A stretch of DNA of 64,000 nt, taken from Kiritimatiellota bacterium B12222. Lineage in GTDB: Bacteria; Verrucomicrobiota; Kiritimatiellia; SS1-B-03-39; UBA6053. The stretch's first letter is position 1. Each line of letters begins with the position of its first letter. Below are positions 52,727-61,596 of this stretch, one piece after another. The notes beneath the pieces were generated by a model. It made no database searches. It was not told the DNA's origin and was given only the letters and a program-made list of their open reading frames with translations. The position numbers were made by a program, and so were the translations under genes. Location: assembly GCA_029719485.1 (NCBI GenBank), contig CP120722.1, forward strand, positions 3,100,001 to 3,164,000. The letters run 5' to 3'.

Positions 52727-54704
52727 AAATGCCCCCCTCCACTTTTGATCCCAATAAATTACCGACCTGATCAGCTTCCACCCGCCAACCTTTCGGCAAT
52801 AGCATGGAATGAAAATCTTCCACGATCAATGCAGGTCCCACAATCATATCCCCCCGCCGTATCCGCTCCCGCAAATGCACCCCTGTATCCAGCTCACTCG
52901 GTAGATCTTCCGGTTTACGCGGAGCTAAGATCGGAAGCTCACACACAGGTGCAGGCCATTCGGCCTCTACACGCAAAGTCACCAACTCCACCTCGGCATC
53001 CCGTTCAGCATGCCCATACCGTTGCGCATGCTCATCATGAAAACGTGCAGGGACTTCAGCTATTTCATCCGGTGAAATCGACACTTGTAATTCATGGGAT
53101 TGCCCCACATAACGCATCTCAAGTCGCAACTGAAAAACCAACGCCTCCGGAAACTCAAAACGTTTGCGCAAGGCCTTTTTGTATTCACAAACCCATTGGG
53201 CCACAAATGCAGGAGTCTTCTCCTTGTCCCATTTTTGCATAACCGTGCCCCCCAACTCTTCTCGCATCGAAGACACCGCAGCGCCCAATGCACTCAAAAC
53301 ACCCGGATGGCAAGGCACCATCACCTGAGGGATTTGGAGCGCCTCCGCCAACGCAAACACATGCAGTCCACCCGCACCTCCAAATCCCATTAAGGTAAAT
53401 AAAGCCGGATCAAATCCGCGCTGAACCGAAATTACCCGAATGGCATTTTCCATATGTAAATTGACCAAACGCAACACACCTTCCGCCGCTTGCACCGCCG
53501 TCAGCCCCCCCATCTCACGACCCAACTGGGTTAAAGCGTCTACCGCGGCATCCACATCAAGAGTCATCCGCCCCTGTAAAAAGTTTTGAGGTCGAATATT
53601 CCCTAAAACGACATGCGCATCTGTAACCGTAGGCGGACCACCGGCACCATAACATGCAGGTCCCGGCACAGCCGATGCCGAAGCAGGCCCCACCTGTAAA
53701 GCGCCACCAGAGTCGACCGACGCAATAGATCCCCCTCCCGCGCCCACCGTGTGCACATCGACCATAGGTACCCCAATCGGAAAGGACTCCAAACAAATTT
53801 CAGTCGTAAGTCCTGGTGCGTCTTGGATCAACGCCACATCACTCGACGTTCCCCCCATATCAAAGGTAATCAAATTCAAGGCCTTCACCCGATCCGAAGC
53901 CTTCGCAAGCTCTAAAGCACCTTGAAGTCCCGCCGCCGGGCCAGACAACAGGGTTTGAACCGCCAAAGCTCCCGCCCGTTGTGGGGATAAAATCCCGCCA
54001 TTGGACTGCATAATTTTCAATCCATGCAACTGAAGAGCTTCGGCCTGCGCTTCCAGCAAATCCAAATAGCGAGTCATCTCCGGTTGTACATACGCATTCA
54101 CCACCGTGGTCGAACAGCGTTCATATTCGCGGAACACTGGTAAAATTTCATGCGACAACGAGACTTGGAATCCAGCGTCTCGAAGAAAACGACCCACCTC
54201 TTGTTCATGTTCTGGGCGCAAAAAACTGAACAAAAAGACCACGGCAACCGCGTCCACCTCTAAGTCCCGAAGTTGATCCAGCAAACCCGGTAATGCCTCC
54301 ACATCCAAGGGCGTCAAAATCGATCCATCCGCCGCCACCCGTTCTTTAATTTCCAACCGACGCGAACGGGGAATCAGCGGAGCTGGTTTTTGTGGACACA
54401 ACGCATACAAGTCCGGACGGGTTTGTCGCCCCAATTCCAACACATCCCTAAAGCCCTCCGTGGTAATCAACGCACAGCGTGCACCCGTTCTCTCCAACAA
54501 CGCATTGGTCGCCACCGTACTACTATGAATCAAGCGGGCAGCTTCCCCTTTCGAAACCTCAGAGGCCCCCTCCAACACCGCTCGCTCAAACTGCCCTGGC
54601 GTCGATGGCAATTTCCAAGAACGCAGCTCCCCATTCACCAGACCTATCACATCCGTGAAGGTTCCCCCAGTATCTACCCCTATTCTCATTTCCGATTTTT
54701 GCAT
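52719..54704 (-). CDS. Hydantoinase/oxoprolinase A subunit
   Basis: 661 aa HyuA-family subunit with an actin-like ATPase fold: MRIGVDTGGTFTDVIGLVNG at the start, LSGPAAGLQGALELA and FDMGGTSSDVAL further on, and MVDVHTVGAGGGSIASVDSGG near the middle. The pair is complete, so ATP-dependent 5-oxoprolinase or hydantoinase activity is likely; the exact substrate is not clear from sequence. It starts 57 bp downstream of the recombinase gene. Confidence 0.93.
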   Translation of the reverse strand: MQKSEMRIGVDTGGTFTDVIGLVNGELRSWKLPSTPGQFERAVLEGASEVSKGEAARLIHSSTVATNALLERTGARCALITTEGFRDVLELGRQTRPDLYALCPQKPAPLIPRSRRLEIKERVAADGSILTPLDVEALPGLLDQLRDLEVDAVAVVFLFSFLRPEHEQEVGRFLRDAGFQVSLSHEILPVFREYERCSTTVVNAYVQPEMTRYLDLLEAQAEALQLHGLKIMQSNGGILSPQRAGALAVQTLLSGPAAGLQGALELAKASDRVKALNLITFDMGGTSSDVALIQDAPGLTTEICLESFPIGVPMVDVHTVGAGGGSIASVDSGGALQVGPASASAVPGPACYGAGGPPTVTDAHVVLGNIRPQNFLQGRMTLDVDAAVDALTQLGREMGGLTAVQAAEGVLRLVNLHMENAIRVISVQRGFDPALFTLMGFGGAGGLHVFALAEALQIPQVMVPCHPGVLSALGAAVSSMREELGGTVMQKWDKEKTPAFVAQWVCEYKKALRKRFEFPEALVFQLRLEMRYVGQSHELQVSISPDEIAEVPARFHDEHAQRYGHAERDAEVELVTLRVEAEWPAPVCELPILAPRKPEDLPSELDTGVHLRERIRRGDMIVGPALIVEDFHSMLLPKGWRVEADQVGNLLGSKVEGGIYE

Positions 54705-54760
54705 CTGTCCTCTCTAAGCCTTCGTCCATATAGATCAAGGCATTAGCACCCACAGCCCCT

Positions 54761-55693
54761 TCAGTTTTTTACCGACCGAGGATGGGCGCGATGATACACT
54801 TCCTTCATACGTTCAATTGAAACTTGGGTATAAATTTGGGTAGTCGACAAACTACTGTGACCCAATAATTCCTGCACACTTCTTAAGTCAGCACCCGCAT
54901 CCAACAAATGTGTTGCAAAAGAATGCCGCAAAGCATGCGGATACAAATCCACCGGTAAATTTGCAGTGGCCAACATGATCTTCATCATCCGTTGAATGGA
55001 TCGATTACTAATACCACTCCCCAACTTATTCAAAAACAACTCTTTCGGTGCCGGGTAAATATTCAGGAAAGATAAAAAGCGTTCACGTCCTTCCAGCGCG
55101 TTATACAAGGCATCCACCGCAGGATTCCCTAACGCACAAATCCGCTCTTTCTTTCCTTTCCCTAAAACCCGAATGACGCCCGAAATAAGATCCACCCGAT
55201 CTTCACGCAACCCCGTCAGTTCACTAATCCGAATCCCACTACTGTACAGCACTTCCAAAATTGCAGTGTCTCGCAACACTTGATAGTCATGAAACACATC
55301 CTGTGCACCACTCGCCTCATGCAGGAGACGAGGTGCATCCAATAGCCGACCGATCTCAGCAGGACTTAAGATCTGAGGCAGATTTTTATCTTTTCGGGGC
55401 TGCGGCAAACCCGAAAACGGATTCACCTTCACCAAGCCTTCCCTCAACAAATATCTATAAAAACTCCGTAGACTAGAAAGCTTACGTCCTGTGGTAGTAG
55501 GCATGGCACCACTTTTCTGCACTTCCACCAAAAATCCTCTGGCCTGAATGCGGGTAACCGTCGGCCAGGCATAGGGAGCGGGTTGATCCGGCCACACAAA
55601 AGCAGCAAACTGATAGATATCCCGAAAATAAGCGTCTAAGGTATGCGCAGAGGCATCTTTTTCACCCTGCAAATAAATACCAAAGTTTTCCAA
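54761..55693 (-). CDS. XerC/XerD-type tyrosine recombinase
   Basis: 310 aa. N-terminal SAM-like core-binding domain ~1-90, then catalytic domain with R155 (SSGIRISELTGL), K179 (VLGKGKKER), H253-x2-R256 (HALRHSFATHLLDAG), H279 (ELLGHSSLSTTQIYTQ) and nucleophile Y288. All catalytic residues are present. Length and N-terminus fit housekeeping Xer proteins acting at dif rather than phage integrases, and no att site or phage genes surround it. XerC versus XerD cannot be settled by eye. It starts 15 bp after the CBS gene. Confidence 0.93.
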   Translation of the reverse strand: MENFGIYLQGEKDASAHTLDAYFRDIYQFAAFVWPDQPAPYAWPTVTRIQARGFLVEVQKSGAMPTTTGRKLSSLRSFYRYLLREGLVKVNPFSGLPQPRKDKNLPQILSPAEIGRLLDAPRLLHEASGAQDVFHDYQVLRDTAILEVLYSSGIRISELTGLREDRVDLISGVIRVLGKGKKERICALGNPAVDALYNALEGRERFLSFLNIYPAPKELFLNKLGSGISNRSIQRMMKIMLATANLPVDLYPHALRHSFATHLLDAGADLRSVQELLGHSSLSTTQIYTQVSIERMKEVYHRAHPRSVKN

Positions 55694-55707
55694 ATGGGGA
55701 TCGGATT

Positions 55708-56175
55708 TTATTTTTTCCAGAGCATCGCCTTGAGTTCGCGGGTGAGATATTTTGAATCAGACCAATCACGTCCCTCCGGATGCTTCCACAATTCAGCACT
55801 GGCCCTCAACACATCCGTTCGGGAAACAACCCCCATTAATTTACCCTCATCCACCACCGGCAAGCGCCGGTAAGATCGATGCATCAAAATACCAGCCACC
55901 GTAAATAAATCCGCCTTCATGCCAATCGTTTCTGGATGAGGTACCATATATTCAGCAACCGTTCCCCCGGGCAACGAGCTATACGCGGCCGAGGCAAATA
56001 TGCCCATACAATCCTTTTCAGATAACATCCCGAGCAACACCCCCTCCTCCGTTACCGGGGCACCAGACACATCAAGTTTCATCATTTTAAGAATGGCTTC
56101 ATAAATGTTTAAATCAGGACTCAGGGTCACCACTTTTGTGGTCATGAAACTTTCTACGAGGGGTACTTTCGTCAT
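55708..56175 (-). CDS. CBS-domain pair protein
   Basis: 155 aa with two CBS motifs (~5-60 and ~75-130): MTTKVVTLSPDLNIYEAILKMM, VSGAPVTEEGVLLGMLSEKD, RLPVVDEGKLMGVVSRTDVLR. CBS pairs bind adenine nucleotides and act as energy sensors. AGGAG precedes the ATG. Short C-terminal tail only, so no attached enzyme; a target is not evident. Same strand as and 15 bp before xer. Confidence 0.88.
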   Translation of the reverse strand: MTKVPLVESFMTTKVVTLSPDLNIYEAILKMMKLDVSGAPVTEEGVLLGMLSEKDCMGIFASAAYSSLPGGTVAEYMVPHPETIGMKADLFTVAGILMHRSYRRLPVVDEGKLMGVVSRTDVLRASAELWKHPEGRDWSDSKYLTRELKAMLWKK

Positions 56176-56288
56176 ATTAATTCTCCTTTATTTATCTCTA
56201 TTGTGACCCCGAACAGGGAAGATTTCAACCCTCAAATTTTCACAGAGGACATCCGCAGCGCCTATAGCTTCTTATGTGAAAAGTTTAA

Positions 56289-56325
56289 CACACGAATCGC
56301 TCCATGATTTAGAGCCATTCGTGTG
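56289..56325 (-). terminator. Terminator-like hairpin after ssb
   Basis: Arms 56289-56301 and 56313-56325 pair at 12 of 13 positions (CACACGAAT...ATTCGTGTG) and are followed, in the minus direction, by TTAAACTTTT. A candidate terminator for ssb. Confidence 0.6.
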
Positions 56326-56340
56326 AATGAAGAACAAAAC

Positions 56341-56724
56341 TTATGTAGATAAATCTTCTTCGCTCCCATTTCCTGAAGCTTCACTACGGGAATCCGTCAG
56401 AGGAATCTGGACAATTTTTTGGCCTTTGACTTTTAATTTGGAATGCTTGCTTCCCTCTTTTCCTTCCCACTGTTCGTACTGAAGCGCCCCCAATACCAAC
56501 ACCCCATCTCCTTTGCTGATATTTTGTTCGATATACTGCGCCTGTTCATTCCAACAGACCACATCCACAAAATGCATCTTTCCAGACCATTCTCCTTTAT
56601 CATTTTTATAACTTTCAGGAATACCGATTCCCACATTCGCGACCTTGGAACCATTCTTTAAGGTTCGAAGCTGAGGGGCAAAAGTTACTTTTCCTACGAG
56701 TTGCACATGATTCATACGGTTCAT
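56341..56724 (-). CDS. ssb: Single-stranded DNA-binding protein
   Basis: 127 aa with a single OB fold: MNHVQLVGKVTFAPQLR, NGSKVANVGIGIPES, DVVCWNEQAQYIEQNISKGDGVLVLGALQYEQW. The tail is short and acidic (GNGSEEDLST) but lacks the DDDIPF-type tip that recruits partners in many SSBs. That makes it shorter than the usual ~160-180 aa form and may point to a paralogue. AGGA precedes the ATG. Confidence 0.9.
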   Translation of the reverse strand: MNRMNHVQLVGKVTFAPQLRTLKNGSKVANVGIGIPESYKNDKGEWSGKMHFVDVVCWNEQAQYIEQNISKGDGVLVLGALQYEQWEGKEGSKHSKLKVKGQKIVQIPLTDSRSEASGNGSEEDLST

Positions 56725-56873
56725 AATTTTATCCTGGGTAATGTCAGAGGAAACGTCCCCTGATCATCTACCCGAAAGCACGCAAAGCTCCGTTTTCCGC
56801 AAAAAAATGAAAAAAAATCAAAAGCACCAATTGATACTCGTCAAGGGACCTCTTTTTCAAGTATAGCATTCTC

Positions 56874-57641
56874 ATGCGCTGCCCGTTCTCATTTCTCTAC
56901 CTCCTGCTTAGTTTGTGGGGGGGAACTTTTCTTTTTGCAGATGATGTACCCGTTGCTCCTCTCACCAAAATCTCTGAACCGACTTGGGGTGAAATTTATC
57001 AACTTTCTTCAGAGGGACTCACCGTATGGGTCTCTCCCGCAACAGCAGGCATCGTCTCCTTAAAATTTAAAGGAGATGACGAAATGTTAGAAAAGCCTAT
57101 CCAAATTTCGGCATTTTCTGCTACAGCACAAACCGACCCTGCTCCATTATGGGAGAACCGCGCATGGCGTACCAGCGAAGGACGACAGGTCGTCATGCTG
57201 ACTCAAAATTTTGGTCCGCCGCTCAGCCTGAGAATCGTTCATTTAATTGAACTCTCCGCCTCCGGGGAACAATTAAGACAAACCACCCGCATCACCGCTA
57301 CCGGCCCCGGAGATCCTGAACTCTTAGCCCCTCAACTCCACATTGCGTTAACCCCGCCCGATCGCATTCTCAAAAAAGAACAACTCATATTTACCCAAGT
57401 GCAAGACCTGCTCTGCCAATGGGAAAGTCGCTGGGAAATCGAAATGCCCGCTCAATTTTTGAGTAACACCCTCCATTACGCTCCTGCAGAAGGTCACCCA
57501 AACTTCACCAGCACTCCCGAAAAAAGCTTTTCTTTACCTCCTCAGGGATGGACCATGATCCACAGTATCCTTTTAGACGTTTCGACCCTTACCACTCCTG
57601 ACCCCCAGGCAATAGAACTATGGTCTCATTCAGAAAAGTAA
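56874..57641 (+). CDS. Exported protein of unknown function
   Basis: 255 aa, signal peptide ~1-22 (FLFA/DD). Beta-rich middle (LTVWVSPATAGIVSLKFKGDD, LSLRIVHLIELSASGEQLRQ). I do not recognise it. It starts a + strand pair with the lipoprotein gene, which begins 22 bp before its stop. No Shine-Dalgarno is evident. It diverges from ssb. Confidence 0.7.
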   Translation: MRCPFSFLYLLLSLWGGTFLFADDVPVAPLTKISEPTWGEIYQLSSEGLTVWVSPATAGIVSLKFKGDDEMLEKPIQISAFSATAQTDPAPLWENRAWRTSEGRQVVMLTQNFGPPLSLRIVHLIELSASGEQLRQTTRITATGPGDPELLAPQLHIALTPPDRILKKEQLIFTQVQDLLCQWESRWEIEMPAQFLSNTLHYAPAEGHPNFTSTPEKSFSLPPQGWTMIHSILLDVSTLTTPDPQAIELWSHSEK

Positions 57642-58075
57642 CGTTCACCTTCCTCGGACTGTTCCTGTGCGCCTCGGCTCTTAGTAGCTGTAGCACCCCG
57701 GTGGCAACCCAGGATCGCATTAAATCCGTGTCATGGGTCAATGCCCAACCCGTCTCCTTTCAACATATCGAAACCATGTTTTGTGAATCCAAAACACCGG
57801 CCATACTCGAGGAATTACCGGCATACAGCGAACAAGCCGTCAGTGTAGATTATCTGCGCTATGAAGATTGCAACGTCAAAACCAAAGCCGTCATTGCAGG
57901 CAATCAAATCTCTATGGGCAGCGGCTACATCCCCCCCCCTATTCGCACAAGCAGCCAAGGGGAGTATAATTTGCGCATTCAATTCAGAAACGGTTCAGAA
58001 GGACCCACCACGAAATTGACCCTAGAACCTCTCAGCCTTATGCAGGCCCGTTTACAGCCCTCTACAGGAAACTAA
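57620..58075 (+). CDS. Small lipoprotein
   Basis: 151 aa with lipobox LSSC (C24) followed by Ser-Thr, suggesting outer-membrane sorting. The mature part is short with no known motif (residues such as CNVKTKAVIAGNQISMGSG and LRIQFRNGSEGPTTKL). Its start lies inside the 3' end of the preceding gene in another frame, so the two are likely co-translated. Confidence 0.72.
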   Translation: MVSFRKVTFTFLGLFLCASALSSCSTPVATQDRIKSVSWVNAQPVSFQHIETMFCESKTPAILEELPAYSEQAVSVDYLRYEDCNVKTKAVIAGNQISMGSGYIPPPIRTSSQGEYNLRIQFRNGSEGPTTKLTLEPLSLMQARLQPSTGN

Positions 58076-58084
58076 CCCCTTCTC

Positions 58085-58603
58085 TCAATCCTCGATTTGC
58101 ACATCCAGCATCAGCTCTTCGCCAATGCGGGACAAACGCGATTCCAACACGTTCAAATCAATCTGTGCAGGCAACCCGACTTCAAAACCGGCTTTGAACA
58201 AAATTTCGCCTGACATCGGTGCATTTTCCAAAGAAGTATCCATCGATTCCACGTTGATATTCAGATCATGTAAAACATCGGTAATTGCCAACACAATGCC
58301 CGGTCGGTCTTGGCCTAAACATTCCAGATGCACAGAACGCGTAGACTGGGAGGGATGATTTGCGACCTGACTCCACTGACACTGTAATTGAAAAGACGTC
58401 TTGAGCACCTCCAACGAAGACTCAAATGCAGCCTGCTCAGACGCGGGCAACGAAAATTCAATTATCCCAGCGAACTGATCCTGAAGCTGAGCCAAACGAC
58501 TCTCCAGCCAACTCCCTTGATGTTGCTGAATGAGTTCAGCCAACGATTCAACTATACCAGGACGATCAGGTCCCAACACGGTCATCACCACAATCAAATT
58601 CAC
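58085..58603 (-). CDS. Double-ACT-domain regulator (GcvR-like)
   Basis: 172 aa with two ACT domains: TVLGPDRPGIVESLAELI at ~8-25 and ECLGQDRPGIVLAITDVL at ~93-110, both with the DRPGI motif that binds amino acids. This is the arrangement of GcvR (glycine-cleavage repressor accessory). Here it is next to a secreted-protein gene, whose stop overlaps its start by 4 bp. A glycine link with glyA elsewhere in the window is only suggestive. Confidence 0.85.
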   Translation of the reverse strand: MNLIVVMTVLGPDRPGIVESLAELIQQHQGSWLESRLAQLQDQFAGIIEFSLPASEQAAFESSLEVLKTSFQLQCQWSQVANHPSQSTRSVHLECLGQDRPGIVLAITDVLHDLNINVESMDTSLENAPMSGEILFKAGFEVGLPAQIDLNVLESRLSRIGEELMLDVQIED

Positions 58604-59397
58604 CGATTCCCCTCACTAGGTTGTGAAGGCATTTCTACCCCACCTTCCACCATGAAGCCCGCTTCTCCATTATCACGAAGACGAATGGGAACCCCGGGAG
58701 AGGCCTGATAATAAGTGCGGCCCACCGGAATGCCATCGGCTTGAAATTTACAGAGAACCACCTGCTGCGGAGAGACATAATGAAGAGTCGCCACTTCCCC
58801 GACACTATTCATTTTGATGAACGGATCATAAAACTTCAAATAGCGTTCTAAATAATAAGTGGCCAACACCATGGTATTGTTATAGTTCGTGACCCGCATC
58901 ATGATTTCATCACGGCCATTGCGGTGAATGCTAATCATTTCAAACACCCGGTCATTTTTTCTTCTCTTAACAGAATCTTCAAGCACGCCATTTGAAACAT
59001 CAAAAAGAAGCGGAGCACCTTGGAAGTTTTCCCCCACCACCTTCACATCCTGCAAACAGCGATAACTCATGGCTTGCGTGACCATAAACAACTGCATTAA
59101 ATCAAAGGTCCGCACTGAGGTCTCCCCTGGTGGAATGACCCAAGGAATTTCAAAAAATGGTACTTTGGTACGGGGAACAACCCGGTTTTCTAAGGTACGC
59201 AACCTTAAGATCAAAAGATCTTCGGTATCTTCTGTCCCCAAGCGTATCACTTCCCCTGAATTGTTGGTAATCTCAACCCGCAATGGAATCCCTTCATATT
59301 TCAAATAAGTAGAGGCCCCCAATGAAGTCGAGATTTCAACTTGTGCAAAAGTCAGACTCGTAAAGGTCAATAGTAGCCAGCATACAAAGAGTTTCAT
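58600..59397 (-). CDS. Exported protein of unknown function
   Basis: 265 aa, signal peptide 1-18 (LTFA/QV). Opens with YLKYEGIPLRVEITNNSGEVIRLG, a beta-sandwich-like pattern seen in several PVC exported proteins, then mostly strands. No catalytic motif. Ends in the start of the ACT gene and begins 9 bp downstream of a phosphoesterase gene. Confidence 0.7.
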   Translation of the reverse strand: MKLFVCWLLLTFTSLTFAQVEISTSLGASTYLKYEGIPLRVEITNNSGEVIRLGTEDTEDLLILRLRTLENRVVPRTKVPFFEIPWVIPPGETSVRTFDLMQLFMVTQAMSYRCLQDVKVVGENFQGAPLLFDVSNGVLEDSVKRRKNDRVFEMISIHRNGRDEIMMRVTNYNNTMVLATYYLERYLKFYDPFIKMNSVGEVATLHYVSPQQVVLCKFQADGIPVGRTYYQASPGVPIRLRDNGEAGFMVEGGVEMPSQPSEGNR

Positions 59398-59406
59398 ATC
59401 AATTCC

Positions 59407-60129
59407 TCAGCGCCCCGTCGCTAAACGCGCCGCAACTTTATTAGGCAGCCCAGCTGCCAAAATCTTTTCTTGAACCTTTGAAATATCATATTCCAAACGA
59501 CGTAATTCCACCGTGTTGTTCATCATATCAAAAATCGCATAGGCGGCACGCGGATCTCCATCACGTGGTTGCCCCACACTGCCTACATTGATGAAGTATT
59601 TCCGGCCCACTTTAATTTTAATTTTAGAATACAGACCCGAACGTACTTCATCCCCTTTCTCAAACGCCACAGGAATATGGGTATGACCATAGAAACAAAC
59701 CGACGTGGTTTGGTAGTTGAAATTAGACTCCGCGTCATAGCGATCTAATACATAACCCCACTTGTGAGGATTGTCCAAAGTACTGTGCACAATGGTAAAG
59801 CTTTCCACCCGGCGCGAATACGGCAAATCATGTAACCATGCTTTTTGCTCATCCGTCAATTGATTGCGCGTCCAATTGATTACTTCCGCCGCCATGGGAT
59901 GAAAACCAACCAATTTATCGTCTCGCGACCCATAATAATCATGATTCCCCATCACAACCGGAGCCCCCAGCTCTCGAATACGTTCCAGACACTCACTGGG
60001 GTTTGCATTGTATCCAATCAAGTCTCCAATACAAACATGATGGGTAACCCCTTGCTCTTCGGCATCGGCCAAAACAGTTTCGAGGGCTTCAAGGTTGGCG
60101 TGAATATCACCAAGAATCGCGTATTTCAT
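59407..60129 (-). CDS. Calcineurin-like metallophosphoesterase
   Basis: 240 aa. Motifs: AILGDIHANLEAL (D8, H10), CIGDLIGYNANP (D36), MGNHDYYGS (N62-H63), FTIVHSTLDNP, FYGHTHIP and INVGSVGQPRD. It is a full YfcE/ApaH-type cytosolic phosphoesterase; substrate not predictable. Differs from the phosphatase at 5631-6287, which has the GDLxxKGPDS pattern. Confidence 0.87.
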   Translation of the reverse strand: MKYAILGDIHANLEALETVLADAEEQGVTHHVCIGDLIGYNANPSECLERIRELGAPVVMGNHDYYGSRDDKLVGFHPMAAEVINWTRNQLTDEQKAWLHDLPYSRRVESFTIVHSTLDNPHKWGYVLDRYDAESNFNYQTTSVCFYGHTHIPVAFEKGDEVRSGLYSKIKIKVGRKYFINVGSVGQPRDGDPRAAYAIFDMMNNTVELRRLEYDISKVQEKILAAGLPNKVAARLATGR

Positions 60130-60199
60130 ATGGGTTCTACTTTGTGGGAATTAAGCGGAGATGTCGATAGTGGAATGAGGTTAAACCAATACCATAGGG

Positions 60200-60853
60200 T
60201 TATTTTATTTTGGGTACAAACAGAATCTCGTCTTTTAAGATGTCGATGCGTTCAACGACTTCATTGAGTTGCGCTTGGAGCTCAGGATCCGAGAGGAGGT
60301 CATCACCAAAACTTTCTTCCTGAAGTTGCTCAATCCAGTAAGAAGGAACTGAGATCATGCCAATTTTCAAACCGGCCACTCTCACCTGAATACCTTCCTC
60401 TGTTTGATCCAATTTCAGACTTAAAATCCATAAAATTCTTTTCTGGCCCTCTGCCCCTACCCGTAAATTAAGTTTCAAGACCCCTGGTTCAAAATCAACC
60501 CGCAGAAGTTGAGAAACTTCGGGGTTGGTCTGCTCAATCCAATAATTGACCTCTAATTCACTCAAGACAACCTCGTGATCGGGCATCTCAAACTTTTCAG
60601 GAATGCCACCCTCTGCAGTAAGTAAGTTATTTGAAATCAGGGTTTCACGAACCTGAGCTTCCTCCGTAGGCGTCAACGCGATGGGTTCAAAAGCTTCCAC
60701 CACATTGCGTTTGATCTGCCAACCAATAAACATCCCTATTAAAACCAAGAGGGCCAAGACTACCAAACAGCCTCCACACCCTACGAACCAACAGCTGCGA
60801 TTACTTTTCGGTTGGGAGTCTTTATTCAGAGGAGGAGGAAGTGAGTCTGTCAT
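60200..60853 (-). CDS. Single-pass membrane protein of unknown function
   Basis: 217 aa. Cytoplasmic ~1-20 (SNRSCWFVGCGGC), membrane helix ~28-48 (LVVLALLVLIGMFIGWQI), extracytoplasmic domain with LSELEVNYWIEQTNPEVSQLL and LRVGAEGQKRILWILSL. The CGGC before the helix recalls other small anchored PVC proteins. 10 bp downstream of pdxJ. Confidence 0.7.
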   Translation of the reverse strand: MTDSLPPPLNKDSQPKSNRSCWFVGCGGCLVVLALLVLIGMFIGWQIKRNVVEAFEPIALTPTEEAQVRETLISNNLLTAEGGIPEKFEMPDHEVVLSELEVNYWIEQTNPEVSQLLRVDFEPGVLKLNLRVGAEGQKRILWILSLKLDQTEEGIQVRVAGLKIGMISVPSYWIEQLQEESFGDDLLSDPELQAQLNEVVERIDILKDEILFVPKIK

Positions 60854-60863
60854 AATATGGGGG

Positions 60864-61580
60864 TTAAACGTATTGAGACATGATGTCCAGCATTTCTTTT
60901 ACAGCCTTGGGCAGGCCTACCATTAAAGCCCGTGCAACTATACTGTGTCCAATATTGAGGGTATGTAGGTGCGGCACAGGAAACAACGCTTGCAGATTAT
61001 CCAAATTTAAACCATGCCCTGCATTCACTTGAATTCCCAAGGCATGCGCTTGCCTCGCTCCGGCGATTAATTCCTGCAAACATAGCTCTCGCTTCGCGCC
61101 CTCTACGTCACAAAAAGTCCCCGTATGCAATTCAATCATCGGCACCTGCAATTCACCCGCGGCCGCAATTTGCGCAGGATCAGGATCAATAAACAAACTT
61201 ACCGCAATGCCCGCATCTTTAAATCGACGGCAACTTTGTGACAAAGCTTCATAATTCCCCACCACATCTAATCCACCCTCAGTGGTCACTTCTTCCCTCT
61301 TTTCAGGAACCAAACACACTTCATCAGGCTGAACCTGCAAGGCGATCTCAACAATTTCAGGATGATTGCCCATTTCCAAATTCAAGGGCAGAGGCTGACC
61401 TCTCCGCATGTCCCACACATCTTGATCTTGGATATGCCGACGATCTTCACGCAAATGAACGGTAATGCCATGCGCACCCGCTTCCGCAGCCAAACAGGCC
61501 GCTTCAAGCGGAGAGGGATAACAGGTACCCCTCGCCTGACGAACCGTTGCAATATGATCAACATTTACACCTAAATACAT
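60864..61580 (-). CDS. pdxJ: Pyridoxine 5'-phosphate synthase
   Basis: 238 aa from the ATG at 61580. MYLGVNVDHIATVRQARGTCYP is the canonical N-terminus, which rules out a longer in-frame reading from 61727. TIM-barrel landmarks: GITVHLREDRRHIQDQDV (H42), LEMGNHPEIVEIAL, AGHGLNLDNL and LNIGHSIVARAL. It makes pyridoxine-5-P from DXP and 1-amino-acetone-3-P; PdxH (34365-35021) then gives PLP. It lies 16 bp downstream of the GGDEF-like gene. Confidence 0.96.
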   Translation of the reverse strand: MYLGVNVDHIATVRQARGTCYPSPLEAACLAAEAGAHGITVHLREDRRHIQDQDVWDMRRGQPLPLNLEMGNHPEIVEIALQVQPDEVCLVPEKREEVTTEGGLDVVGNYEALSQSCRRFKDAGIAVSLFIDPDPAQIAAAGELQVPMIELHTGTFCDVEGAKRELCLQELIAGARQAHALGIQVNAGHGLNLDNLQALFPVPHLHTLNIGHSIVARALMVGLPKAVKEMLDIMSQYV

Positions 61581-61596
61581 CGCACACAATCCTTCA

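Noticed and set aside
54761..56724. Prophage or integrative element (recombinase, ssb, HNH elsewhere)
   Set aside because: Recombinase is a housekeeping Xer type, no att duplication, no structural phage genes, and gene content around it is ordinary chromosomal metabolism.
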